8,706 bases of DNA from Thermoplasmata archaeon (lineage in GTDB: Archaea > Thermoplasmatota > Thermoplasmata > Lutacidiplasmatales > UBA184). Shown here one piece after another: positions 1 to 6,457 of this stretch. The position numbers and the translations under genes were made by a program. Numbering within the stretch: the first letter of the stretch is position 1; each line of letters begins with the position of its first letter. The stretch spans positions 1 to 8,706 of the forward strand of contig JAKIVW010000077.1 of NCBI GenBank assembly GCA_022750355.1, given 5' to 3'. The notes under the pieces were generated by a model. That model saw only the letters and a list, made by a program, of their open reading frames with translations. It was not told the DNA's origin and made no database searches.

Positions 1-169
1 CGTCGCCCGGCGAGGCGACCGCGAGTTCCATCAGATCGGTGTAACCGGCCTCGCGGAGCTTCTCCGCGGTGGCGGTGCCGATCCCCGGCAGGTCCTCGAG
101 GGCGAGCTCGTGTTTGGGCTCCGGAGGGGTCTCGCTGGACCCGGTCCGGACGGCGGTTTTCGGCGGCAC
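1..169 (-). CDS. radA: DNA repair and recombination protein RadA, N-terminal part only
   Basis: Partial gene: 56 codons are visible and the rest lies beyond the left edge. After a Pro/Glu-rich leader (MPPKTAVRTGSSE...) comes LEDLPGIGTATAEKLREAG, the helix-hairpin-helix DNA-binding domain found at the N-terminus of archaeal RadA, followed by YTDLMELAVASPGD. RadA is the archaeal Rad51/RecA recombinase that forms filaments on single-stranded DNA for strand exchange; its ATPase core is not visible here. I chose the GTG at 169-167 because a TATA-like box sits about 26 bp upstream, as expected for a leaderless transcript, and no Shine-Dalgarno site precedes it. The purC gene upstream is co-oriented but 64 bp away, so radA probably has its own promoter. 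The same HhH motif occurs in other DNA repair proteins, so the RadA call rests on its position at the N-terminus and on the wording after the motif. Confidence 0.8.
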   Translation of the reverse strand, partial: MPPKTAVRTGSSETPPEPKHELALEDLPGIGTATAEKLREAGYTDLMELAVASPGD

Positions 170-191
170 GAGGAGACCAGTGGTTGTACGG

Positions 192-199
192 GGATAAGG
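192..199 (-). promoter_or_regulatory. TATA-like box for radA
   Basis: On the minus strand this reads CCTTATCC, centred about 26 bp before the radA GTG codon. The spacing fits an archaeal TATA box with transcription starting at or next to the start codon (leaderless mRNA). It is an AT-rich island in an otherwise GC-rich 64-bp gap between purC and radA. The match to the archaeal consensus is only fair. Confidence 0.5.
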
Positions 200-233
200 G
201 TGGGGGAGAGGTCGCGGAACGGTGGGCGATGCC

Positions 234-1193
234 CTACGGCCCGGAGCCCTTCGGCACGAACGGTTCGCCCGTCAGGCGCTGGTAGACCGTCGTGTACAAC
301 CGGCTCACCTCGTCGACCAGGAGGGGGGGCAGTGGTGGGATCGGGGGCTCCTCCGCCTTCGATTCCCGGGCCTTTTGGAGGAGGTCGTAGTAGCCGGACT
401 GCCGGTAGTGCTGTCGGACGAACTCCTTGGAGAAGTCGACGTGGCGACCCCGCTCGTAGGCGTCCTTGTCCCAGAAGCGGTCCTCGTCCGCGGTGCCGAA
501 CGTGTCGACCACCATGATCGTCCCCTCCGCGTCGACCCCGAACTCCTTCTTTCCGTCGACGTGCAGCAGGCCCCGGGCGCCGATCTCCTTCTGCATCGCC
601 TCGTCGATCCGGAGGATCGTCTCCTTGATCCCGTCCAGCTGCCGGCTGTCGAGTACGGAGAGCTCGATCGCTTCCTCGCGTGTCAGGAGCCGGTCGATCG
701 GTTCGAGCTTGGTCGTGACCTCGAAATGGGGCTCGGGGAGCGGCACTCCGTACTCGAGGGTCCGTCCGGCCGGGAAGCCGAGGGCCTCGGGTTTCACGGC
801 GCCGGACTTGACCCGATCCCACATCGAGCCGGCCAGGTAGTACCGGACGATCACCTCGAGCGGGACGAGGTAGTCCTTCGGATGCGGCCCGAGGGTCCGT
901 GGCTTCGGCACGATCCGGACGCGTTTCACACGCATCGCGTTCGGTCCGCTGGTCCGGAGGAAGTGGTGCGGGATGCGGAGGCGGGAGCAGACGGCGAACC
1001 AGTGGGCCGCCGTTCCGTTGAGCGTCTCGCCCTTGTTCGGGATCTCGCTCGGGATGTGCTTGTCGAACACCGAAATGTCGTTCGTGAACCGAAACTCGAG
1101 CTCGGTCGGCGACACCTCGTAGACCTCCTTGACCTTGCCGCGGCGCAGGTAGGTCGGGGCACTGGGCGTCGCGGGGGACGCAGCGGGGTTCAT
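234..1193 (-). CDS. purC: Phosphoribosylaminoimidazole-succinocarboxamide synthase (SAICAR synthetase)
   Basis: PurC condenses CAIR with aspartate using ATP to make SAICAR in de novo purine synthesis, in the cytoplasm. The 319-residue protein shows the N-terminal nucleotide-binding strand-loop RGKVKEVYEV (18-27), the first family signature LVPLEVIVRYYLAGS (109-123), the second signature HVDGKKEFG (211-219) and the GTADEDRFW motif (233-241) near the active site. It is longer than compact bacterial forms of about 240 residues. The extra length is a short Ala/Pro-rich N-terminus and a C-terminal region (about 250-319) with a Pro-rich linker, so it resembles the longer PurC type. The ATG at 1193 is preceded by a TATA-like box at about -27 and no Shine-Dalgarno site. 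No other purine gene is in the window. The GNAT gene upstream ends 49 bp before it, and its TATA box lies inside that gap. Confidence 0.95.
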   Translation of the reverse strand: MNPAASPATPSAPTYLRRGKVKEVYEVSPTELEFRFTNDISVFDKHIPSEIPNKGETLNGTAAHWFAVCSRLRIPHHFLRTSGPNAMRVKRVRIVPKPRTLGPHPKDYLVPLEVIVRYYLAGSMWDRVKSGAVKPEALGFPAGRTLEYGVPLPEPHFEVTTKLEPIDRLLTREEAIELSVLDSRQLDGIKETILRIDEAMQKEIGARGLLHVDGKKEFGVDAEGTIMVVDTFGTADEDRFWDKDAYERGRHVDFSKEFVRQHYRQSGYYDLLQKARESKAEEPPIPPLPPLLVDEVSRLYTTVYQRLTGEPFVPKGSGP

Positions 1194-1216
1194 CGGCGGT
1201 CGAGGTGGACGGAGGG

Positions 1217-1224
1217 GCTTAAGG
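1217..1224 (-). promoter_or_regulatory. TATA-like box for purC
   Basis: The minus strand reads CCTTAAGC here, centred about 27 bp upstream of the purC ATG. It lies in the 49-bp gap after the GNAT stop codon and suggests a leaderless purC transcript independent of the malic enzyme-GNAT operon. Confidence 0.55.
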
Positions 1225-1242
1225 TTGAGGGGCGCCGCTCGG

Positions 1243-1782
1243 CTAGAGGGACCGCGCGTGGCGGCCGGTGATCGCCCGGAACCCCCGCTTCGCGTAGAAG
1301 CGGCTGGCGATCTCGTTCTGGGAAGGGAACTCCGCGATCACGACGCCGGCCCCCTTGGCCTTCAGTTGCGCGGAGATCTCCTTGAGGAGGTACTCCCCGA
1401 CGCCGTGACGTCGGTAGAGGGGCAGGAGGTAGATGTCGACGATCACGCCCTCCACCTCGGGGGTGTAGAACGGGCGCTCCCGGAGGACCGCGTGGACCAG
1501 CCCGACGACCTTGTCCTTGTCCGGCCCGACCCCCTCGGCGGCGAGCACGATCGACTTGGGGTCGTCGAGGCTGGCCCGGAGGACTTCCAGGGCTTGGGCT
1601 TCCGCGTCGTCCCGGACCCGCAGCAGCGGGTCGAACTCCTCGTTGAGTCGCTTGAGTCGAAGGAGGAGGGGGACCAGGACCGGGAGGTCGGAGGCGCGGG
1701 CCGGTCGGAGGTGGATCGGCACGGCCGGAGAATCGGTGCCACTCGACCCGCCTTCGCCGGAGGCGGTGGGAGCACCGGTCAC
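1243..1782 (-). CDS. GNAT-family N-acetyltransferase
   Basis: A 179-residue acetyltransferase of the GNAT fold, transferring an acyl group from acyl-CoA to an unknown amine. The domain starts at about residue 23 (IHLRPARASDLPVL). Strand 4 is VEGVIVDIYLLP (110-121), followed by the acetyl-CoA pyrophosphate loop RRHGVGEYLL (124-133) and the C-terminal FYAKRGFRA (162-170). The substrate cannot be told from sequence. The start is GTG at 1782-1780, supported by a GGAGG ribosome-binding site 8 nt upstream. This start overlaps the malic enzyme stop by 4 nt (GTGA), so the two are almost certainly co-transcribed and translationally coupled. The first 22 residues are a Gly/Ser/Thr-rich extension outside the fold. 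A later in-frame GTG at residue 21 would remove it but lacks the same support. Confidence 0.88.
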   Translation of the reverse strand: MTGAPTASGEGGSSGTDSPAVPIHLRPARASDLPVLVPLLLRLKRLNEEFDPLLRVRDDAEAQALEVLRASLDDPKSIVLAAEGVGPDKDKVVGLVHAVLRERPFYTPEVEGVIVDIYLLPLYRRHGVGEYLLKEISAQLKAKGAGVVIAEFPSQNEIASRFYAKRGFRAITGRHARSL

Positions 1783-3218
1783 CGCGTTCGCCTCCGAGAG
1801 GTTGGCGGCGCGGCCCGCGGCATCGGGGGGATCAGATGGGAGCCGACGAGGGCCTTCACGAGCTGACGGGACCGGGCCATCTGGGTCTCGGCACGGTGGA
1901 GGTACTCGTCATGGCTCAAGCGTCGTTGGGCGATCCCCTGACGAACGGCCGCATCGGCCACGGCGGCCGCCACGTGGGGGAACACCTCGGTCTCCTGCAT
2001 GGTCGGGAGCAAGTGCTCCTCGGATAAACCCCGGTCGGCCGCGTGCCGGGCCAACTCGCGGGCGGCGGCGAGGACGATCTCGTCCGGGATCGAGCGCGCC
2101 CGAGCGTCCAGCACACCGCGGAAGACGGCCGGGAATACGAGGGAGTTGTTGACCTGGTTCGGGAAATCGCTCCTCCCGGTAGCGACGATCGCCGCCCCGG
2201 CGTCCCGGGCGACCTGCGGCCAGATCTCCGGAACGGGGTTGGCGAGGGCGAAGACGATCGGCCCGCGGGCCATCGCGCGGACGTGGGCCGGACGGATGGT
2301 GTTCGGGCCCGGGGTCGATGCCGCGAGCAGCACGTCCGCCCCCGCGAGGGCGGCGGCCAGGTCGCCGGTTCGCCCGCCCCCGTTGGTCCGGAGGGCAAGA
2401 CGGTACTTCCACGGGTTGCGGACGCTGAGCTCGTCCACGTCCGAACGCTCGGCGTGGAGGATCCCCCGACTGTCCACCAGGGTGAGGCGGCCGGGGTCGT
2501 GGCCCAACGCGAACAGGAGGCGGGCGGTGGCGATGTTGGCCGCCCCCGCTCCGAGCAGGACGGTCCGGATCTCCTTCACCGAACGGTCGGTGAGCTGGAG
2601 GGCGTTCAGGAGGCCGGCGATGGTCGCCGCGGCCGTTCCCAGCTGATCGTCGTGCCAGACCGGAATCGGCAGCCGCTTCTGAAGTTCCTCGAGGATCCCG
2701 AAGCACTTGGGGGAGGCGATGTCCTCGAGATTGATCGCCCCGAAGGCGGGCGCGATCCGCTCGACCGTCTCGATGATCGCGGCGGGCGAGGCGGCTCGGA
2801 TCGGCAGCGGTACGGCGTCGACCCCTCCCAACCAGCGGAACAGGAGCGCTTTCCCCTCCATCACCGGGAGGGCGCCTTCCGGGCCCATGTCGCCGAGGCC
2901 GAGGACGCGGGAGCCGTCGGTCACGATCGCGATCGTGTTCCATCGCCCCGTGAGGTCGAAGGAGAGGTCCGGGTCCGCGTGGATCGCCCGCGACACCTCG
3001 GCCACGCCCGGAGTGTACCAGAGGGCGAAGTCCTGCAGCGACCGGACCGGGACCTTCGGGACCGTCTCGATCTTGCCCCCATAGAAGCGCGAGAGTTCGA
3101 CCGCCCGCCGACCGAGCTCGTCGGTCTGGGTCTCGTCCTCGGAGGCGGAGCGTGGGGCCCTGGTGCGTCGCCGGGGTTCTCGACCGCGGTCGACGGGGGC
3201 CGGGACGCTCTCCGCCAT
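1779..3218 (-). CDS. NAD(P)-dependent malic enzyme
   Basis: Oxidatively decarboxylates malate to pyruvate with reduction of NAD or NADP, linking the TCA cycle to pyruvate. In this 479-residue protein the N-terminal malic domain contains the catalytic Tyr in LWYTPGVAEV (Y68) and the catalytic Lys in VMEGKALLF (K123). Metal ligands are in NLEDIASPKCF (E165, D166) and WHDDQLGTA (D190, D191). The Rossmann domain starts with LLGAGAANIA (221-230) and continues with ANPVPEIWP and TGRSDFPNQVNN. There is no fused phosphotransacetylase domain, so it is the short form, though with a basic extension of about 35 residues at the N-terminus and an Arg-rich tail. Cofactor preference is not resolved. I chose the ATG at 3218 because a TATA box lies about 29 bp upstream. 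A GTG at 3233 would be only 14 bp from that box, and the open frame running further up is antisense to the dioxygenase gene. It is the first gene of a two-gene operon with the GNAT gene. Confidence 0.95.
   Translation of the reverse strand: MAESVPAPVDRGREPRRRTRAPRSASEDETQTDELGRRAVELSRFYGGKIETVPKVPVRSLQDFALWYTPGVAEVSRAIHADPDLSFDLTGRWNTIAIVTDGSRVLGLGDMGPEGALPVMEGKALLFRWLGGVDAVPLPIRAASPAAIIETVERIAPAFGAINLEDIASPKCFGILEELQKRLPIPVWHDDQLGTAAATIAGLLNALQLTDRSVKEIRTVLLGAGAANIATARLLFALGHDPGRLTLVDSRGILHAERSDVDELSVRNPWKYRLALRTNGGGRTGDLAAALAGADVLLAASTPGPNTIRPAHVRAMARGPIVFALANPVPEIWPQVARDAGAAIVATGRSDFPNQVNNSLVFPAVFRGVLDARARSIPDEIVLAAARELARHAADRGLSEEHLLPTMQETEVFPHVAAAVADAAVRQGIAQRRLSHDEYLHRAETQMARSRQLVKALVGSHLIPPMPRAAPPTSRRRTR
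1791..1795 (-). promoter_or_regulatory. Shine-Dalgarno site for the GNAT gene
   Basis: The minus strand reads GGAGG, ending 8 nt before the GTG start at 1782 and lying inside the 3' end of the malic enzyme gene. It decides the non-ATG start and explains how the second cistron is translated. Confidence 0.7.
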
Positions 3219-3243
3219 TCCGAAGCCGTTCACCGAGGGGGCC

Positions 3244-3251
3244 TTTATTAA
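3244..3251 (-). promoter_or_regulatory. TATA box for the malic enzyme-GNAT operon
   Basis: The minus strand reads TTAATAAA, the most AT-rich stretch in the region and a good archaeal TATA match, with purine-rich GGGAAAG just upstream as a plausible BRE. Its centre is about 29 bp before the ATG at 3218, giving a leaderless or nearly leaderless mRNA. It shares the 165-bp divergent intergenic region with the promoter of the dioxygenase gene. Confidence 0.65.
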
Positions 3252-3340
3252 CACTTTCCCGGAGTCGTTCCAAGAGTTCGTCAATTGACGGATTCCCACG
3301 GGATCCGCCCTCGGACCGGCGCCTCGCCGGGTCGGGGGAA

Positions 3341-3348
3341 GATAAGTA
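3341..3348 (+). promoter_or_regulatory. TATA-like box for the rhodanese-dioxygenase gene
   Basis: GATAAGTA is preceded by purine-rich GGGGAA (possible BRE). The centre is about 40 bp before the ATG at 3384, so transcription should start near 3370 and leave a leader of about 14 nt. That leader carries a Shine-Dalgarno site, unlike the other first genes here. Confidence 0.5.
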
Positions 3349-3372
3349 CCGGCGCTCGGGTCTCGGGGGGCG

Positions 3373-3378
3373 AAGGAG
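3373..3378 (+). promoter_or_regulatory. Shine-Dalgarno site for the rhodanese-dioxygenase gene
   Basis: AAGGAG ends 5 nt before the ATG at 3384. It supports this start over the in-frame TTG at 3285, which lies upstream of the predicted promoter. Confidence 0.65.
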
Positions 3379-3383
3379 TTCCG

Positions 3384-4466
3384 ATGGCTGCGACCGCACC
3401 GATCCCTCACCCGTACGTCCGTCCCCCCCGGACCGGTGCGGTCCCCCTCGTCTCGGCAAAGGAGCTCGACGCCCTGCTCCGAGCCCCCCACCCTCCGCTC
3501 GCGGTCGACGTTCGACCGTCCGAAGAGCGCAAACACGCGCACCTTCCGGGCGACCGGCACCTGCCGCTCGACCAACTTCCGGCGCAGGTGGAGAGCCTCC
3601 CCCGGGACCGCGCCCTCGTCCTGTATGACCACCTCGGCTTCCGCGCGCGGGTCGCGGCCGAGTTCCTCCTCGATCGTGGGTTCGACCGCGTCGCGGCGCT
3701 GGAGGGAGGGATCGAGGAGTACGCCCGGGGGGTCGACCCCTCGCTCGGCCGGTACTCGGACGCCGCACGCGGGGCCGAGTGGATCGTACGACAGCTCCCG
3801 CGCCTCGACACCGGTTGTCTCACGTACTTCGTGGGCGACCCGGTCGCCCGCGTCGCCGTCGTGATCGACCCCGGTCTTGACGTCAGCCCGTACCGGGCGA
3901 TGCTCACCGAGGGGGGCTGGACGCTCGCGGGGATCGTGGAGACGCATACCCACGCCGACCATTTGGGGGGACACGCGGGGCTCCACGCGGCGACCGACGC
4001 GCCCATCTTCGTCGGTCACCGATCCCCCGCCCAGTACCCCCACCGCAGCCTCTCGGAGGGAGAGGCGGTCCGCTTCGGCTCCCAGGAGCTGGTCGTGCTG
4101 GAAACCCCCGGTCACACCATCGACCATCTGACCCTCCGCCTCCGGGACCAGATCTTCACCGGGGACACGCTCCTCCTCGGTTCGTGCGGGAGGACCGACC
4201 TCGGGGGCGGCTCGCCGGACCGGCTGTGGGAGAGCCTCCAGGAGAAGCTCCTTCGACTTCCCAACGAGACCGAGGTCTACCCCGCTCACTTCGGGCCCCG
4301 ACATTCCCTTCCCGAACGTTTCGTCTCCACGCTGGGGTTCGAGCGGGCGACGAACGAGGCGCTCCAACAACCGACGCGCGAGGCGTTCGTCCGCTACATG
4401 ACGGAGGGGTGGCCGCCGAAACCCAAGAACTTCGACGAGATCGTCGCGGCCAACCTGGTCGGGTAG
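3384..4466 (+). CDS. Rhodanese-like domain fused to persulfide dioxygenase-like metallo-beta-lactamase
   Basis: A two-domain protein of 360 residues. Residues about 20-120 form a rhodanese fold (AVDVRPSEERKHAHLPG, then LVLYDHLGFRARVAAEFL, then ALEGGIEEY). Where active rhodaneses have Cys in the YC..G.R loop, this one has Asp (D82), so it should not carry a persulfide on that residue. Residues about 140-360 are a metallo-beta-lactamase fold of the ETHE1 persulfide dioxygenase type: THTHADHLGGH (H188, H190, D192, H193), TPGHT (H244), FTGDTLL (D261), CGRTDLGGGSP and YPAHFG (H302), ending in KPKNFDEIVAANL. By homology H188, H244 and D261 would hold a single iron, and R270 in GRTD matches a conserved arginine. 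The likely role is oxidising low-molecular-weight persulfides to sulfite in sulfide detoxification. The thiol carrier is unknown, since archaea generally lack glutathione. It is divergent from malic enzyme and ends 7 bp from map. A glyoxalase II-like hydrolase is less likely because of the GRTD and C-terminal motifs. Confidence 0.88.
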   Translation: MAATAPIPHPYVRPPRTGAVPLVSAKELDALLRAPHPPLAVDVRPSEERKHAHLPGDRHLPLDQLPAQVESLPRDRALVLYDHLGFRARVAAEFLLDRGFDRVAALEGGIEEYARGVDPSLGRYSDAARGAEWIVRQLPRLDTGCLTYFVGDPVARVAVVIDPGLDVSPYRAMLTEGGWTLAGIVETHTHADHLGGHAGLHAATDAPIFVGHRSPAQYPHRSLSEGEAVRFGSQELVVLETPGHTIDHLTLRLRDQIFTGDTLLLGSCGRTDLGGGSPDRLWESLQEKLLRLPNETEVYPAHFGPRHSLPERFVSTLGFERATNEALQQPTREAFVRYMTEGWPPKPKNFDEIVAANLVG

Positions 4467-4473
4467 CGGGCGC

Positions 4474-5355
4474 CTACGGCCCCGCGGAGAGCACGTCCGC
4501 TCCGGCGGGCCCGACGAGCACGGTGTGCTCGGCCTGGGCCACGAGCCCCCGTCCCCGCTCGACGAACACCGGGTAGGTCTGGAGCCGGCGGCGGGCGCGT
4601 CCCAGCGCCGCTCGCTCCTCGTCCGACGAGACCCAGCGGAGCGTGAACGGCAACGTCCGGAAGCGCGCGAACAGTGCGGACAGCGCGGGATCCCGGGTCC
4701 CGGGGTCGGAGCGGAATCGTACGATGTTGCCGAAGACCCCGTTCTCGATCATCCCCACCCCGTTGGTCGCGAACGGCTCGATGGCGATGACCTCCCCCTC
4801 CTCGAGGGTGTCGTCACTCATGCCGGGGACGTTCGGGATCGATTTTCCCGCGTGCAGGAGGTACCGTTCGATCGAGTGTCCCGTGAGGTTCTCCATCGGT
4901 TTGAGGCCCCGCGCCCGGATGGCGCCGGCGATCGCCCGGCTGATGTCGTCGACACGGACACCGGGGCGCACGGCCGCGATGCCGGCCCGGAGACCCTCCC
5001 GGGCCGCGCGGATCAGATTCTCATGGCGGTGGCCGCCCCCGACCTCGATCGTATCGGCGGTGTCCGAGATCGCCCCGTCGAGGTGCGCCCCGACATCGAC
5101 CTTGACGAGGTCGCCGACGACGAACGTGAGCGAGTCGTCCGGATCGGGCGTGTAGTGGGCCGCCTCGTCGTTCCGGGAGAGATTGGCCGGGAACGCCGGT
5201 TGGGCTCCGGCGTCGCGGATGGAGGCCTCGATCGCGTCCGCGACCTCCCGCCGCGACGCTCCGGGCACGGTCAGGCGAAGGCCGAGCTCCCGAGCCCGGG
5301 CCGCGATGCGGGACGCCTCTCGCCAACGTTCGAGATCTTCGGGGTACGGGGACAT
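4474..5355 (-). CDS. map: Methionine aminopeptidase, type II (archaeal)
   Basis: Removes the initiator methionine from nascent proteins. The 293-residue length is normal for archaeal type II enzymes. The pita-bread fold metal ligands are all present: D87 and D98 in VKVDVGAHLDGAISDTAD, H160 in NLTGHSIERY, E193 in VIAIEPFAT and E276 in AQAEHTVLV. H67 in EAAHYTP is the substrate-binding histidine. The roughly 65-residue insertion typical of type II lies between E193 and E276. The ATG at 5355-5353 directly follows the tsaC stop codon with no spacer (TAG then ATG), and GAGGA sits just before that stop, so translation is probably coupled. It is the last gene of the ndk-tsaC-map operon and converges on the dioxygenase gene with a 7-bp gap. 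Confidence 0.96.
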   Translation of the reverse strand: MSPYPEDLERWREASRIAARARELGLRLTVPGASRREVADAIEASIRDAGAQPAFPANLSRNDEAAHYTPDPDDSLTFVVGDLVKVDVGAHLDGAISDTADTIEVGGGHRHENLIRAAREGLRAGIAAVRPGVRVDDISRAIAGAIRARGLKPMENLTGHSIERYLLHAGKSIPNVPGMSDDTLEEGEVIAIEPFATNGVGMIENGVFGNIVRFRSDPGTRDPALSALFARFRTLPFTLRWVSSDEERAALGRARRRLQTYPVFVERGRGLVAQAEHTVLVGPAGADVLSAGP

Positions 5356-5922
5356 CTATCCTCGGGGGACCACGGCGGGGCGATCACCGGACAGGTCGAT
5401 CACGACGGAGGGCGAGCCCGAGGGTTTCGGTACTGCCGGGAGGTACACCGCGACCGCCGCTCCCAGCTCCCGCTGTGCGTCGGAGACCGAGCGGCAGGGA
5501 GGGCGGCCGTGGAGGTTCGCACTGGTGGCGGTGAGGGGACCGATGCGGCGCGCCAACTCCCGGGCGACGGGATGGTTCGGAAGTCGGACGCCGAGTCGCC
5601 CCCCGGGGGCGAGGATCGACGGGCCGAACGTCTGACGGGCCCGGGGCGTCGGACGGACGAGCAGTGTGTAAGGTCCGGGCAGGTGGCGCCGGGCCCAAGC
5701 ACGAGATTCGATCGACAGCTCGGCCCACGCTTCGACCTCCTCGGCCGAGCTCACGGCGATCGAGACGACCTGGCGGCTCGAGCGTCCCTTCGCCCGCCCG
5801 ACGCGCTCCACCGCGGTCCGGTCGGTCGCCTTCGCGCCCAGGCCGAGAAGGGTATCGGTCGGGTAGACGACCAACCGACCGGCCGCAAGGGCCTGCGCGG
5901 CCTCCGTGACCGTCGGCCCCAT
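5356..5922 (-). CDS. tsaC: Threonylcarbamoyl-AMP synthase (YrdC/Sua5 domain)
   Basis: Makes threonylcarbamoyl-AMP from threonine, bicarbonate and ATP, the first step of t6A37 formation in ANN-decoding tRNAs. The partner Kae1 complex is not in this window. The 188-residue protein is a single YrdC domain without the C-terminal Sua5 extension. It contains RLVVYPTDTLLGLGAKA (16-32), a K-x-R motif (K45, R47), PGPYTLLV (82-89), GRLGVRLPNHP (108-118), TATSANLHG with the S-x-N signature (S134, N136) and PSVVIDLSG (171-179). The usual KxRP has Ser in place of Pro (KGRSSRQ), a mild deviation. The ATG at 5922 lies 4 nt after the ndk stop and the gene abuts map directly, so it is the middle gene of a compact three-gene operon concerned with nucleotide supply and translation. 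Archaeal versions are often named Sua5/YciO/YrdC. YciO-like paralogues with another activity cannot be fully excluded. Confidence 0.9.
   Translation of the reverse strand: MGPTVTEAAQALAAGRLVVYPTDTLLGLGAKATDRTAVERVGRAKGRSSRQVVSIAVSSAEEVEAWAELSIESRAWARRHLPGPYTLLVRPTPRARQTFGPSILAPGGRLGVRLPNHPVARELARRIGPLTATSANLHGRPPCRSVSDAQRELGAAVAVYLPAVPKPSGSPSVVIDLSGDRPAVVPRG
5359..5363 (-). promoter_or_regulatory. Likely Shine-Dalgarno site for map
   Basis: The minus strand reads GAGGA immediately before the tsaC TAG stop. That places it 3 nt (counting from the A) or 4 nt (counting from GAGG) before the map ATG. The spacing is tight but workable for re-initiation after tsaC termination. Confidence 0.4.
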
Positions 5923-5926
5923 CGAC

Positions 5927-6385
5927 CTAGGCGTACTCTTCGCCGACCCGGGAGTAGGGAAGGTAGTCGGCCGCCGTGAAGTAGAGGGCGAGTTCGCGGG
6001 CCGCGGACGTGGGGGAATCGGAGGCGTGGACGAGGTTCGGGGTGATCCCGAGCCCCCAGTCGCCGCGGATCGTTCCGGGGGCCGCGGTCTGAGGGTTCGT
6101 CGCTCCCGTGATCAGTCGGACGACGGAGATCGCGGACCGGCCCTCGAGGGCGAGCGCCATTACCGGCCCGGAGGTGATGTGTTGGATGAGCGACGGATAG
6201 AACGGCTTGCCTTCGTGCTCGGCGTAGTGTCGCTGCGCCGCCTCGGGGGCGATCCGGACCGCCTTCGCGGCGACGATCTTCAATCCCTTCTGCTCGAATC
6301 GGCCGATGATCGCGCCGACGAGGCCCCTCCGGACCCCGTCCGGCTTGACCAGTACCAGCGTGCGCTCCGTGCTCCCTTCGGCCAT
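5927..6385 (-). CDS. ndk: Nucleoside diphosphate kinase
   Basis: Transfers the gamma-phosphate between nucleoside triphosphates and diphosphates through a phosphohistidine intermediate. The 152-residue length is normal. Visible features are the N-terminal strand TLVLVKPDGV (K14), the helix GAIIGRFEQKGL (24-35), GATNPQTAAPGTIRGDWG (94-111) and the catalytic loop NLVHASDSPTSAARE with H120 as the phosphorylated histidine. I chose the ATG at 6385 because a TATA box lies about 27 bp upstream and there is no well-placed Shine-Dalgarno site. The frame stays open far upstream only as antisense of the methyltransferase. In many archaea ndk follows rpl24e directly; here a nuclease and a methyltransferase lie between them and ndk has its own promoter. 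It is the first gene of ndk-tsaC-map. Confidence 0.96.
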   Translation of the reverse strand: MAEGSTERTLVLVKPDGVRRGLVGAIIGRFEQKGLKIVAAKAVRIAPEAAQRHYAEHEGKPFYPSLIQHITSGPVMALALEGRSAISVVRLITGATNPQTAAPGTIRGDWGLGITPNLVHASDSPTSAARELALYFTAADYLPYSRVGEEYA

Positions 6386-6409
6386 GGACGGGTCGAACCT
6401 CGCTGGCGA

Positions 6410-6419
6410 GTAAAGCTTT
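6410..6419. promoter_or_regulatory. TATA region between ndk and the methyltransferase, possibly bidirectional
   Basis: On the minus strand CGAAAGCTTTACTC places a TATA-like CTTTAC about 27 bp before the ndk ATG, with CGAAAG as a plausible BRE. The core AAAGCTTT (6412-6419) is a perfect palindrome, so the same element could serve the plus-strand methyltransferase. It would then give a start near 6442 and a leader of about 16 nt. The ndk assignment is the firmer one; no other AT-rich box precedes the methyltransferase. Confidence 0.5.
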
Positions 6420-6457
6420 CGTGCGGACTCGACCGCCGTCCCGTTCGGTAGCATCCG

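Noticed and set aside
222..1271. A 349-codon plus-strand frame opposite purC
   Set aside because: It mirrors purC, which has full family signatures. No domain is recognisable in the antisense reading.
3285..3383. A longer dioxygenase protein starting at TTG 3285
   Set aside because: That start lies upstream of the TATA-like box at 3341, and the extra residues look like intergenic sequence; the ATG at 3384 has a good Shine-Dalgarno site.
1779..4370. An 863-codon open frame containing the malic enzyme
   Set aside because: The part above 3218 is antisense to the well-supported dioxygenase gene, has no recognisable domain and crosses the malic enzyme promoter. High GC keeps opposite frames open.
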